The notes under the pieces are model-generated. The model was not told where the DNA came from. It saw only the letters and a list, made by a program, of their open reading frames with translations, and searched no databases. A DNA stretch of 64,000 nt from Phlegmacium glaucopus (lineage: Eukaryota > Basidiomycota > Agaricomycetes > Agaricales > Cortinariaceae). A program made the position numbers and the translations under genes. The DNA is taken from the NCBI GenBank assembly GCA_015039465.1, contig MU130379.1, forward strand, positions 297,995-361,994, written 5' to 3'. Of this stretch, positions 1 through 10,639 are shown piece by piece (position 1 is the stretch's first letter; every line of letters begins with the position of its first letter).

Positions 1-9
1 GGCTTTTGC

Positions 10-474
10 TTACTTATGAACAATTGGACTAGTTTGATCCTTGGTCAATCCCTGGTAGTTGAACATGAAATTTGATGGATCTACCCAAATTGGCCTACGT
101 AGAGGTTTCGATCTGGACATCATGCATGGAGGGCGTTTGATATTCACGTTCTGGGTCTGACTGGAAAACCTCATGAAGCACTTGCTCCACTCCAACTCCA
201 TAGCCAACAAGCTTTCCTGGTATTTTGGGGTTTTGTAAACCCACAAACCATAAACTTCTCCATGGACTCGGTAAGAGTCAGCCATATGAAGTGGAGAGGA
301 TGACGGAAGACGTGACGATTGTATATACACTGGAACCCATCCCAAAAGTTCCAATTCCATGTATCCCATACAGAATGAAAAAAGAGAAAGAGAACCCATG
401 TTTACTAAGAGTATTTCGCAGAAAGAGCACGTGCAGTTTTTGGATGGATTCAAATCGAAAAGTAAAATCCGCAT
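10..474 (-). CDS. Hypothetical open frame, weak
   Basis: This is an uninterrupted reading frame of about 150 codons on the minus strand at the window edge. I do not recognise the product. A hydrophobic stretch follows the internal methionine near residue 26, and the rest is mixed and rich in Ser, Pro and Lys. No intron is needed, which is unusual among the neighbours, and no domain motif is visible. It may be a chance frame or the tail of a gene lying outside the window. Confidence 0.2.
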   Translation of the reverse strand: MRILLFDLNPSKNCTCSFCEILLVNMGSLSLFSFCMGYMELELLGWVPVYIQSSRLPSSSPLHMADSYRVHGEVYGLWVYKTPKYQESLLAMELEWSKCFMRFSSQTQNVNIKRPPCMMSRSKPLRRPIWVDPSNFMFNYQGLTKDQTSPIVHK

Positions 475-539
475 TTACTTTATTCTGCTGTCTGAATCTG
501 GATCTACCATACGTCATTAACGTTGCATAAAAAGCGGGG

Positions 540-1400
540 TAGGTGGCTAAGGAGATCGTTTCAAAGGACCAAAAAAGATATCAAAAGTGAAAAAAAAAAC
601 AAGTAGTCCAAGTGGTCGAGACTTTTCTCTCGACCAGACCAAATGAAAGTTCTGAACTTTGAACTTTTTGAACGAGGATGTGACCCAGTAGCTAGCTTTA
701 GATGTTGAGAGAAGGAAAAAAAGGGCTGGAAAGAACAAAACGAAGCAATGCCAAGGATTAAATTTGGAAAAACGAAAAGGAAAGGGAGAAAGGGGAAGAG
801 GGGAGGAACAAAGGAAGACCTGACTTGATGATTGGAACTTGGAAAGACGATAAAAAGTCTTTAGACAGAATAACCAACAATACGATAGATAAGTAAAAAG
901 AATAAGAGGTAAGAGAAAATAAAGCTATGTGAAGGGCTTGGAATGGGTCCGAGTGGGTTTGGAGAGGATGATGGACCATGGGCTGCCAGGGGGTAAGCGA
1001 CTAGGTCACGGTAGTTATGTAGTGGAGGATGAAAATAAGATAAGGAGAAGAACCTTTCCAAGAGATGAAAAAATAATGATATCCAAAGCGACTTTCCAAC
1101 GAAGGGGAGAAAAAGGACAAATCAAATCAAGCATCTTTAAGCTTTAACATCAACGAAACGAAAACGCGTAGCGATTCAACGAGGTACGGATGACCACAGG
1201 ATCCAAGTTATTGATAGGGATAAGGGGGCGAACGAAGGCGACTATGGAGCATGGAGGAACGGATAGTGTGAGGGTGAGACGAATGCAAAGTACAATGGGA
1301 GGTTGAAGAATGGAAACATCCAGGAGGGGCATGAACAGTAGAAACATGATTCATATCATCTAACGGGTTGATCGTAGCAAGGGGCGTCCAGAGGAAGTAA
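540..1400. other. Non-coding purine-rich stretch
   Basis: No convincing gene is seen. The plus strand is strongly biased to A and G between about 560 and 1140, with runs of GAAA and GGAGA. This makes several short spurious open frames on both strands. It may hold the downstream region of the minus-strand gene ending at 1415. Confidence 0.4.
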
Positions 1401-1414
1401 GAGTCCACCATGCT

Positions 1415-2291
1415 TCATACCATGGAAGGCATGCGACGCTGGTATTGCGGTACGCTGGTTGAACGCACAGGTGGTGGACGTGAGGTTGGTCTGCGGAATG
1501 TCTGGAGAAAAGTAGACGAGTCAGCGTGTGAAAAAAAATCCAGAGAGCTAAAATTAAAGCATTGGAACGGAGAAATGACCAGATACGATGAGAAATTCAG
1601 AATGGGAAGAAAGCAACCGAACAAAGAAAAAGACAAAAAAGACGCACATGTCTTGACATGATCATCTTAGCCATTGATACTGGTACATCTGATTGATAGA
1701 GCGCTGGTACTATGGTAATAAGATAAGATGAAGCATGGTTCGATCTATCATATCAAACGTACATGGATGCTCAAACGCTGGTCCCGGTCGTCTACCTCGC
1801 TGTTGTTGTACTTGCCAACCACGCTCCGTTTCCGACATGGTTAGTCCATTGATCCTGTTTCTGACATTGGTGGGTAGGGCAGGTAGACTATCCCATTTTA
1901 GAAGTCCCCAACACCAGGAAGTGGTCTTGTTGTCCGTCGTCGTACTGCGCACGACTATCGTAGGCTTTTCAGGTTGTTTCCCTTTCACAGCGCTCGAAGT
2001 GGGTGATGATCCAGAGTTTATCAATCCGCCCACCACCTTATCTGTCTCTACGACAACACTCTGCACAAGCGATACTGATCCTTTTTGTTGTGGTAGAGGT
2101 CTCATGAACAGCAATGCGGCACGTATGCTGGATAGAATGACGAGAGATGCTAAGAGGGCTAGAAGTACGCTGGGTTTTGCGAGGTGGCTGAGGATCGTGA
2201 AAAGGCCTGACAGAGAAGACAACGACGGTAGTGAGTCAGTGAGTGAGAGACCCTGGACGGCGTCCATAGCAGGGAGCTGGACGAGCATCAT
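1415..2291 (-). CDS. Small membrane protein, basidiomycete family
   Basis: Three exons fit cleanly: 2291-1763, 1709-1648 and 1501-1415, with GT-AG introns and matching phases, giving about 225 residues. A hydrophobic segment at roughly residues 38-65 (leucine, alanine and isoleucine rich) should anchor it in a membrane. After a Ser/Thr linker comes a segment with WGLLKWDSLPALPTN, then PAFEHP joined across intron 1 to LPALYQSDVPVSMAKMIMSRH. The C-terminus is basic and Pro/Arg rich (TFRRPTSRPPPVR). From memory this tail resembles a conserved family of uncharacterised basidiomycete proteins; I know no function. The conserved C-terminal block spanning both splice joins is the best evidence that the gene is real. 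The first of two adjacent methionines was taken as the start. Confidence 0.75.
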
Positions 2292-4260
2292 AATGGTGAT
2301 ACGACGGAGGAGGTGAAGGGGAGAGAGACCACAGAGAGGGATGGTGGGGAAGGAGACGTGGTCACTAAGGCAATATCACGCCTTCAAATAAAGTCCGCTC
2401 GGCTTTTGCCGTCCACTAACCATACTAGAGACACTGCAGGCCGTGCTCCATGGACGCTGTGCACTAAGTGAACAACGGCCATCAGCCAATGTCATCACCT
2501 ATGAGTGACATATCTCCATATCATTCCAAACGCTATCCACTGGACTAATGGCGTCAAAGCTTGCTTCTACTATGAACTATCAATTAGAAGTGCGCTATCA
2601 ACCCGCGGGTCCACTTCATCCTCGCAATAGAACCCTAGACTGTCCTCAAGCAACCAACGAACCCACCAAGATATTGATAATGGGACACCCATTTATGCAC
2701 CTCTGGTCCAGACGTAATAACAATTTTCCCCACCTTGTTAGAAGCGAAGCCTAGACCTGAATAGACAAGAACGAGACAAACTGAGAGAAGTATACGTGGA
2801 CACTTCGTTTGGCATCGAAGTCACGCAACCCTTGGCGACCTCATTTCCAACTCATTTCATGCAAATGTTTCTGTGCGCCATATTAATTATTGCCAGCAGA
2901 AGTTGGAACGTCCTCATTGACTGAAACCCTGGCTTGTACCTTTGCAAGGGGGCCAGGGTGAAACGCTGGGAGTCGTTCAGTTTCCTCGCATCGTACAGGT
3001 CAAGCGCGCCCTCCCCCCCCTCAATTTCCGACCCCTTGGGCTATAGCCATCAGACGTGTCAGCCTACGATTGAAGTCAGTACTGGTCAGTAGCGACTTGA
3101 ACGTGTGTGGTTGATTTATTATAGTCTATCATAGGACTTCTTCGCCTCATACTGTATCCCAGTGCCCCTCTGTACTACCGCATAAAGTACCATCCGCGAA
3201 GATTCTGCGCCCCAGTTCGGTACTATCAATGCTATCTATCACGCCGCATCATAGAAGAACGGAGAAACTTTTTAGAAGAATCATCATCACATGGGTCAAA
3301 GTGACTTCTTCACTTTTTGCACAAAACCATTGCTTAAAGTTAAATATCGCATAGAACACTATCTTCTGGTTCTCTCTCGTATGTGGAAACCCTTTTTTTT
3401 GCTATGTATCTTATACGTGATCATATTCAATTCCATTTCAAGCTTCCCTTAGGACAACGTTTTTATTGAAATATAACACGCAAACACGCTACGAAACCCA
3501 TAAGCGCCCAATACGGAAACGCCGTCGTTTACCGTAAATACGTATGATTTTATTACTATCACTACAGTACTGTTCTTTTTGTTCGCAATGGCCTGCGGTG
3601 CATTCCACACCGCCGCCAATACATTTTCTATTTCACGAGCATTATGCTCATATTTTCTTATCCTTTTCTGTTCCATTTTATTGTACATTCACAAGTCTAA
3701 CCATTAGCAAGCACAAACGGAATGTGCCTGCTCATTTCGTATATAAACCTTGTAGTTAATACGAGCTCACTCAGATAACTGAGGTGAGCATAGCTTCATT
3801 CTTCGTCATTACAGTCTCTTATTATCTTTTACCTAGCTTCGTATCCTAAGAAATCCAACAGTTCTATACCACAATGTTTTATACCTTGGCTTTGAATCAA
3901 CTTCGTCCCAAAAGAAATGAGCTAAAGCAAGTTCAAACCCTCTCACACATCTACTGGTAAAGCTTCCTGGCCGAAATCAGACAGATGCTCGTATTAGAGG
4001 ACAATGAATAGGCCCAAGTCAGCGCAAACATCAAAATGCCACGCCGCTACACAGATGCATAAATATGTCACACCTAAATCCCGACTTGTTTTGGGTGTAG
4101 TAGCTAAAGGAATACTTCAATCGGCTCGAAATTCTGCGCGAACATGTGTATATACTATATTCATCGATGTGCAAAAAATAAAACATTTTGAATAAAATCT
4201 CGGCTCAAAATTCATGTTACACAGTATATGGGCAATTCCCGAAGATAATCCGTCGTCAGA

Positions 4261-4659
4261 TTAGACACGGATTGCAGTACTCGGTATAGTCGATGGCTTC
4301 TTCAAGTTTACGAAATTCCCATTCGACAAAAAAAGCAATTGGATTGTAATAATGACGATATCGATGTAATATGTATCCAAATTAAATCGTGGAAAGAAAT
4401 TGTTACAAAAAAAAGTCGTCACTTGACGATCATGAAGATTCTTTGACATCCGCCTCCCACGATTGAAGAAGCCATTTACAAAGTTCTTTGTTTCTTTGTT
4501 CTTCATCAGATTCAGGCGGAGCTCGGTGGAAATTGAGGCGCTGCATAAATGAGACCGATAATCATCATGCCGACAATTATTCAATTCATTGATATTCAAG
4601 ACTAGGATGGCCACAAAAACAAGTGTAAAAGAAAACATATGTATCAAGATCTTTGTCAT
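4261..4659 (-). CDS. Possible small secreted protein, weak
   Basis: A 132-codon frame begins with a short basic start followed by a strongly hydrophobic run (about residues 8-22) like a signal peptide or signal anchor. After that the sequence is Asn, Arg and Lys rich. A potential intron with an acceptor near 4547 would switch to another short frame, so the true product, if any, may be shorter. No family is recognised. AT-rich composition can by itself produce such a hydrophobic frame. Confidence 0.2.
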   Translation of the reverse strand: MTKILIHMFSFTLVFVAILVLNINELNNCRHDDYRSHLCSASISTELRLNLMKNKETKNFVNGFFNRGRRMSKNLHDRQVTTFFCNNFFPRFNLDTYYIDIVIITIQLLFLSNGNFVNLKKPSTIPSTAIRV

Positions 4660-5584
4660 TTTTATTAGTCAACCAATCGGTTTCTTTCCGAGAGGCGGTC
4701 CGGGTATTCATTGGGTATTCATCTTTTATGGTGTCAGCCAAAAAAAGAGATGGCGCACCGATGGCAACTTGATGGCAACGTTCAAACGTTGACGGTGCCT
4801 AGGTGAGGCTATGTGCTGTCTACGTCTAAGTATGGGTATCTTGTGTATGCCGGTTGGCATTTAATCACCAGGTGACCGCTGAAACTGAGGGACAGTGGAG
4901 TTCAATGGCAGTATGTATGTACCGGGTGAAGATATTGAAGTCCGAGTCGCCCGAGATCCTGCTGCGGCCATTCAAATATTCAAGTTTTGTAGAACCTGGA
5001 TACCCCGGATCCTTGTACCATTTCAATAGTATTATAATGCACGAACTTTAGAGTAGTAAAATATAAACCGCCTAACTTCGGAATTCTTCGATCCCGGCCG
5101 AGTCTCTCTGGACAGTTAACTGTTCGACATGTCCTATGACATCTTTTAGTCATCCCGACGAGGAACGAGCAAAGAATAACCGGTCTATACATAGCTCAAG
5201 CCTACATATTAGCACACAGAACGTGACGCACTGAAGATAAAAACATAGAGAATTGAGCGGTTGCGAACGCGGAACCCCGTTACCTGAGATGGTAATAGGG
5301 TTCCCTGCGATCGGCTTTTAAATTAAGACAGACAAAATACACGCCACATGAATAGAGACAGTTTTTATCCATCAACGAACTTCCCCAGAATTGGATAACA
5401 ATCATGTCCATTGATAAATGACTTGAAGTTTTACATGTGCAAATAGGATAAACTTTGTCGGATTAGCCCCCGTTTTCAGCGGAGAGGGGTGGGTAACCCT
5501 TTAACAGATTTATGCGGTTGAGGCCTCGAGGCCTTTATGAGAAGGTAGACCCACTTCTTTAGCGCTATCTTGGCTCTAGAGTTC

Positions 5585-5591
5585 TATATAA
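5585..5591 (+). promoter_or_regulatory. TATA-like box upstream of 5753 gene
   Basis: TATATAA lies about 160 bases before the ATG at 5753, in a region with CT-rich tracts just before the start. This spacing allows a 5' untranslated leader of about 130 bases. It is inferred from sequence only. Confidence 0.3.
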
Positions 5592-5752
5592 CGGGTGCGA
5601 GGTCAAATCTGGTCTTCCTTACCCTATTTTCATCGTTCTTCAAGGCCAGGCCTTCAGCTCGAAGCTTAAAGCCAGTTGTCGCCGACGAAATCAATTGCTA
5701 ATAAACTTCTAATAGTCTGGCCTTCTCCTTAGCTCACTCTTCTTGCATCTGA

Positions 5753-6791
5753 ATGCTGAGCAGTCAGCTACACCCCAAGTCCCTCGGTCTGGATTGGCTG
5801 ATCGCCATTCCTCGCACTCTATTTCTCCTTATAATCCTACATTTCATCAATGGCGCCACCGTTGCCGCTCAGAACATTAACCTCACTATTCCCATCAACT
5901 CGACAGAGATCATATTCACCCCCTTTGCCTGCAATGCATCGAGAGTGCTTGCTGATCCACAGACATGTGCTGGTGCTTGGTAGGTTGCGTCTTCCTTCAC
6001 CGCGTGATATGAGCAGTCGGGTAACAGTTCACGACTTCGACTGTAGGCGACTATCGAATTCTTCACTCCAAACCATATCTACTACTGGTCCATCTCCAGC
6101 GTCAGGGAATATTATACCACAGATGTTTTTCGAGTTTCAAGGTATGTTTATTTCAACTATGGCATTTGCAAGCCGTTGAATATCTCCCATTTTCCCATCA
6201 CGCACGATAGCATCTAGCTTCTTCCTCACCACTCTCCCCTCTTCCAATGCTTCTGTGAACATCACTGTTTCGGCTGGTGGAGTAGACGTTTGGGCTATCT
6301 TCGACTCTTCTCTTGGATCTGTGTCTGTCGTCAATCTGCCGCAAAATGAGACCGCCCTTGTCAGCATCACATACATGCCAACTGTAAACGCGACGCAGTT
6401 TGACCTGCGGTCGCTTGTACTAACCGTCCCTGCGAATGAGTAAGACCTTTCTCCAGCATGAAGTATTTCATAATAAATTTGAACATACCTCTTTTTTCCT
6501 ACTAGATCCATAATCTCCATTCTCCCACTCCAAACCTTACCTCCCTCCGCCTCCCTTGCATCATTTACGCCTACAACACTCAGCTCTTCAGTGACTCCCA
6601 CTGTCACTGTGGTAATAGAAGTTACTTCGAACAAGAAGATGATTGGCCAAGCTGTTGGGATCACGATAGGCCTTTCCTTAGGATTAACAGTGCTTACTGC
6701 GGGCGTGTTTTATTACTGGAAGAGGCGAATACAACGCCGAATGGCTATCGAGATACAAGTCACGAAATCGCACTGGAACAGACATGAATGA
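5753..6791 (+). CDS. Secreted/single-pass membrane protein
   Basis: Four exons are likely: 5753-5979, 6047-6141, about 6218-6439 and 6506-6791. The N-terminus has a hydrophobic segment (around residues 18-38) ending in a likely signal-peptide site. The ectodomain has many N-glycosylation sequons (NLT, NST, NAS, NIT, NET) and two cysteines. Near the C-terminus a Ser/Thr/Pro stalk leads to one transmembrane helix (IGQAVGITIGLSLGLTVLTA) and a short basic tail (YYWKRRIQRR). It is thus a type I membrane protein with a small ectodomain of unknown role. Exon 2 is ambiguous: its most protein-like frame, with NHIYYWSISSVREYYTTDVF, does not match the phase of the obvious exon 1 donor, while the phase-matched frame looks less natural. 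One border may be wrong or the gene may be damaged there. Confidence 0.65.
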
Positions 6792-7275
6792 AGTCAGCCC
6801 CTGTTGAGTTAGTTAGTATCCCATTTCACACACACCCTCATGGTTTAGTTTAGCCAAATCAGATCGTGGACGTACCTAACATATGTGTATCCTTTTTTTT
6901 TTGTCGTCGTTCAAAATAGGCACAATAAATTTGACATAATTACGGGTTCTTGGTCTTTGATCGAGGAGATTCATCATGATCACCAACATTGAGATACCCC
7001 ATACTAGGTAACCAACCCCGGGTTTTGTGCCTTGCTACCAACATTTTGCTCCGAGTCGACTGATCTGCTCTATAAGGTTGGACTACTTATTTAAAACGAA
7101 TAAATGATGATGATCATTATTTTACACGCACTGCTTGTGGCAGGGATCCTTGAACTTCAAATACATGGTCGAAAAGGACTGCGATAACCAAAGAGAATTG
7201 TTGTACATATACACGTGAAATGTCGTCACAGTGGCACTATCTAATATCTGCACTCGTCCAGTTTACCTGCAGAGA

Positions 7276-7873
7276 TCACTTTTCGGGGATGACCATAACT
7301 AAAATGCCTGCAATGAGAAGCACCCAACTGATAAACTTCCATGAAAACCTTTCCTCTCTGGCAGCATCCGATTCGAAATAGTAGTAAGGCTCTCCGATGG
7401 CCCCATATGACTGGCCGCGATAAACAGAGAAGGAAGTGTTTTCGGGGATGCCATGATCCCTATTATACACTGGGGGTGGGTTCGCATCTAATGAAATAAA
7501 TATTGGATGTGTAACGAAAAAAATGAATAAAGCAAAGGGGTCTTACTACTACTACTATGTCCAATGCAGTCTTCTCCGACAAGGCCTAGGCAGCTCACAA
7601 GGAATAAGCCAATATTCTTGGGAATGTCCCAGACGATGTAAGAGATAGTGTTAAAGACGTGTTTTGGAAAAAAGGACCATAAAATGAGGGCACAGCCGAA
7701 TATGATATTGTGTTCGACGACTTTTAGGGGTGCATTAGGCCATAATCCACTGATTCAGGTAAGTTGAAGGGTCACTCACTGGTGGCAGTTGCTACACGGC
7801 AGACTTCCGTCAACCCAGCAGCTATGCCTTTGAGGGTAGGGATAGTGATAGTGATATCTTTGGTCAATCCCAT
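7276..7873 (-). CDS. Small multi-pass membrane protein, paralogue 1
   Basis: The likely start is at 7873 (MGLTKDITITIPTLKG). A middle exon follows, with hydrophobic helices around IIFGCALILWSFFPKHVFNT and IGLFLVSCLGLVGEDC. The last exon ends with a further helix (FISWVLLIAGILVMVIPEK). The layout of start exon, middle exon with WSF-FPK, and last exon with SYGA is shared with the gene at 8263-8886, so the two are tandem duplicates. No catalytic motif is visible. The product is probably a three- or four-helix membrane protein. Splice borders of exon 2 are approximate. Confidence 0.6.
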
Positions 7874-8074
7874 GGTGAACAGAGAAGAGGGTAAGGATTA
7901 GATCTAGAAGAATGTACAGGTTGTGACTCCCGAAGGTGTCGGAACCTTAGTTACCTTACATGAAGTCAGCAACGACAGGAAGCTCAAAAAGGAATGGTCC
8001 TAATTTATTCGATTACTTATAGGTTGATGATGATTACCCAGTATAGTTTTAATCAGAAGAGAACCAAGCAGGAA

Positions 8075-8137
8075 GGCATCGTAGTCTCATACCAAGACGG
8101 ACGATCTTGGTACGAGACTACGACTGACTACGATGCC
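8075..8137. repeat. Nested inverted repeat (hairpin)
   Basis: A 17-base arm at 8081-8097 pairs with 8105-8121 with one mismatch around a 7-base loop. The outer block GGCATCGTAGTC (8075-8086) is also the reverse complement of 8126-8137, so two alternative stems compete. It lies between the two paralogous membrane protein genes. A third copy of part of the block (AAGGCATCGTA) occurs near 8158. Confidence 0.8.
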
Positions 8138-8262
8138 GGGGATTAGGTTAAGCCTAGAAGGCATCGTACTAAGTAGACCTTGCGCAACAAAGATCAAAAT
8201 GTCGAACGTCTACTACTCAGGATAATGTTAGCAGACCTGTTATTAAGATAATTACCAGGTAA

Positions 8263-8886
8263 TCAAGAAACGGACGTATACATCCTCCCTCCCCAATATT
8301 GCCCACCATACTTCAATAACACCACAAGTGCAGCATACATGCACAACAATCCAAGGATCCTCCACAAGAAGCCTACAAAACGCACACCGGGATTGTCGTC
8401 AGCACGAAGTTCATGGTCAGTCGCGCCATATGATCGAGATGTAGAAAAAATGCTAGCTCTTGACGCATGGGAATCTGATTGTGAAGTACAAAGTAAGAAA
8501 TTCAACTTTTGTTCTCAAAACGAATCAATAAACACTCACCATGTCTCACGCCCTCTTCTCCAAATCCAATACAGTTGAGTAAACCAAGGATCATGGCATG
8601 GGGTATGATATAGAAAAAGTAGTACATGGCCTTGAAGGGAGACTTTGGGTAGAAGGACCATAGAAGCAGGATAGCAGCGGATGCATAGGGATAGCGAACA
8701 ACTTAGAGAGATAACATGCAATCACTTCATTGGAATGAATAGAACTTTGTTAACGGGTAACTTACGCACTTCACGGTAAAATGTGACCAACGCGAATTTC
8801 AAGCCTTCAAGAGTGGGTAGGGTAATACAAAGACGCTTTGTTGCTTCAATCGCTGTAAGGCAAACTCGTTGAGTGGTGGGAGGCAT
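8263..8886 (-). CDS. Small multi-pass membrane protein, paralogue 2
   Basis: The start is at 8886 (MPPTTQRVCLTAIEATKRLC, then ITLPTLEGLKFALVTFYREV). The middle exon carries YPYASAAILLLWSFYPKSPF and a second helix (YYFFYIIPHAMILGLLNCIG, then FGEEGV). The last exon starts after an intron near 8500 and contains a helix around VGFLWRILGLLCMYAALVVLL. It is similar in order, exon pattern and key motifs (TLP/TIP-TLKG, LILWSF/LLLWSF, YPK/FPK, SYGA) to the gene at 7276-7873, which suggests local duplication. Function is unknown. No signal for an enzyme or transporter family is seen. Confidence 0.6.
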
Positions 8887-9185
8887 GATGGTGTAGGTAT
8901 AGTTAGTGTCCAGCGTTGATTAACATTACCAGACCAGAGTCAGGGCTTCACAGAGAACCTGGAACGTGTGAAAGCCTGAGGCAGCAGCATGCAACAAGGG
9001 TCACAAGATCTAGGCCACGTCCCCAAGAGTTTGAATATTATAAGAATCGACGTTAGAAAAATAGCAAACGTTATCATGTCAGCGACAGGATTGATATTCG
9101 AATCCGGTCCGACACAGAACATTTACTTATTTTAATAACGTGAAACTGCAAAGAGATCTCTCATGCCCCCTACATCATTTCAACT

Positions 9186-10627
9186 TCAACATCCCATTGT
9201 AACACCATCATAAGGACCTATGAGAACGATTGAATGAATTTATTTGTACAGCGAAAAATGACATGGATACATACCATCATGATCACTGATTTTCCCTTCA
9301 AGGATATTCGATACATCGCCAGTGCTGCATCTTTGATCAGAATTATCATCCCCTATGGATCTTTGTCTGAGCTATGAAACGCGAAACGGGTATAGTTTTG
9401 CATACCTGAACAGGCAAGCCAGCTATTATCGTCCTGGATGTGTCTCTCTCCCTGAGGATGATGGAATCCTAGGAAAATACCTGGCAATGTGGGTATAGGG
9501 TCCTCCCTTGAAACTTGAATTAAGCATGGATCTCGAAAAGCTGGGACGAGGGGAAATGACTTACTTGTTATTAACACGTGAAACGTTGAGATTGTTGTTA
9601 ACAAATGAGGCAAATTCTTCATTTCCTACCTGTGGTATAATACAATTATTAGCTTAGAATCTAATATGACAGGAAAGGAGTGGTATACCCGTGGCACGCC
9701 ATAACCAATCATATTGACATTGACGCCTGGTAGGGACAATGGCAAAAAAACGCTGTCCAGAAGCGCAAGGGCCGCACCTATAGAGGGAGGAACTGAGAAA
9801 AAGATATGTAAAGGAATGCGTAAAATAAGCACCCAAAGAATGCCCAACGGTGGTAACCTGGTTCAGCCCGCTCGTCTGTAAAGCAGTTTGGACTGACGCG
9901 AGAATCGAAGCAGCCGTCCTGGAAAAGGGGAAAAGAGAGCAGCTAAGCATTTATTACCACCGACTTGAAAATAATATACTCGCTTAGCATGTTCAGCAGC
10001 AAATCCATCATGTACCTTTATAGACTTCGACAGGCCGGGGAACAGCGTAGGATTCAAATTCTCGAGAACGAATGTTGCATCCGTGACTAATGGCACTCTA
10101 AAAAACCGTCTTTTCAGTCAAGTCATGAACGTCGATTCCAGATTACTCGATTACACTTTGGAGGGGTCAGTGCCTTGGTGGGCGACGATAACCGTCTGCA
10201 ATTTACAGATTAGGAAAGGGCAATGGTACCATAAAGTGCGTACTATCTTACCTGGAGAATGGGATCAATCCCAACATACCAAAACTGGACGTCTACTCCA
10301 TCTCCGCCAGCTGCGATAGGCGTGAAAGTAGGATTTGCATTGCAATTCGCTGATCAAGACACAGTTTTCGTGGTGTAGTTTGACTTTTGTAGTAATAAAA
10401 GACGAACCGCCACAAGACCAATTCAGAATTTGGGAAGATTGGCAGTAACCAGTACTGGCGTAGAACGTAAAAGGCTTGAAACTGGCGATCTGGTCTGGAG
10501 AAAGAGTAGTGATAGATGATGTCTGACGGCGTATAGGCGTCACGCGCGCTCCACTCAGACCAATGAGAACAGCTCCAAAGAGGACAAGGAAAGACTTGGA
10601 GCTAAGGAAAAAAGAGGGAAAGTTCAT
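9186..10627 (-). CDS. Secreted class 3 lipase
   Basis: This is a triacylglycerol lipase-like alpha/beta hydrolase of the fungal class 3 family, acting outside the cell on lipids or other esters. The start at 10627 begins a signal peptide (hydrophobic run about residues 12-25). The order of family blocks is clear through at least seven short exons: LSPDQIASFKPFTFYASTGY, CNANPTFTPIAAGGDGVDVQ, FWYVGIDPILQ, HQGTDPSK, DATFVLENLNPTLFPGLSKS, VHDGFAAEHAK. The nucleophile elbow TTVGHSLG is near 9850, followed by NVNMIGYGVPRV, then DPIPTLPGIFLGFHHPQGE with the expected catalytic Asp and His. The last exon ends GPYDGVTMGC with a stop at 9186-9188. Every block expected of the family is present without a stop, so the gene seems intact and full length (about 300 residues). 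Confidence 0.9.
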
Positions 10628-10639
10628 TGTTTAAGAATG

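Larger units (their letters stand above)
2292..5740. other. Long intergenic region
   Basis: About 3.4 kb without a gene I can defend. It is AT-rich in the second half. TATA-like strings occur near 3740 and 5585. Only one frame (4261-4659, listed separately) looks at all protein-like. Confidence 0.4.

Noticed and set aside
10083..10319. Plus frame within the lipase locus
   Set aside because: It overlaps the conserved lipase exons on the minus strand and shows no protein-like motif.
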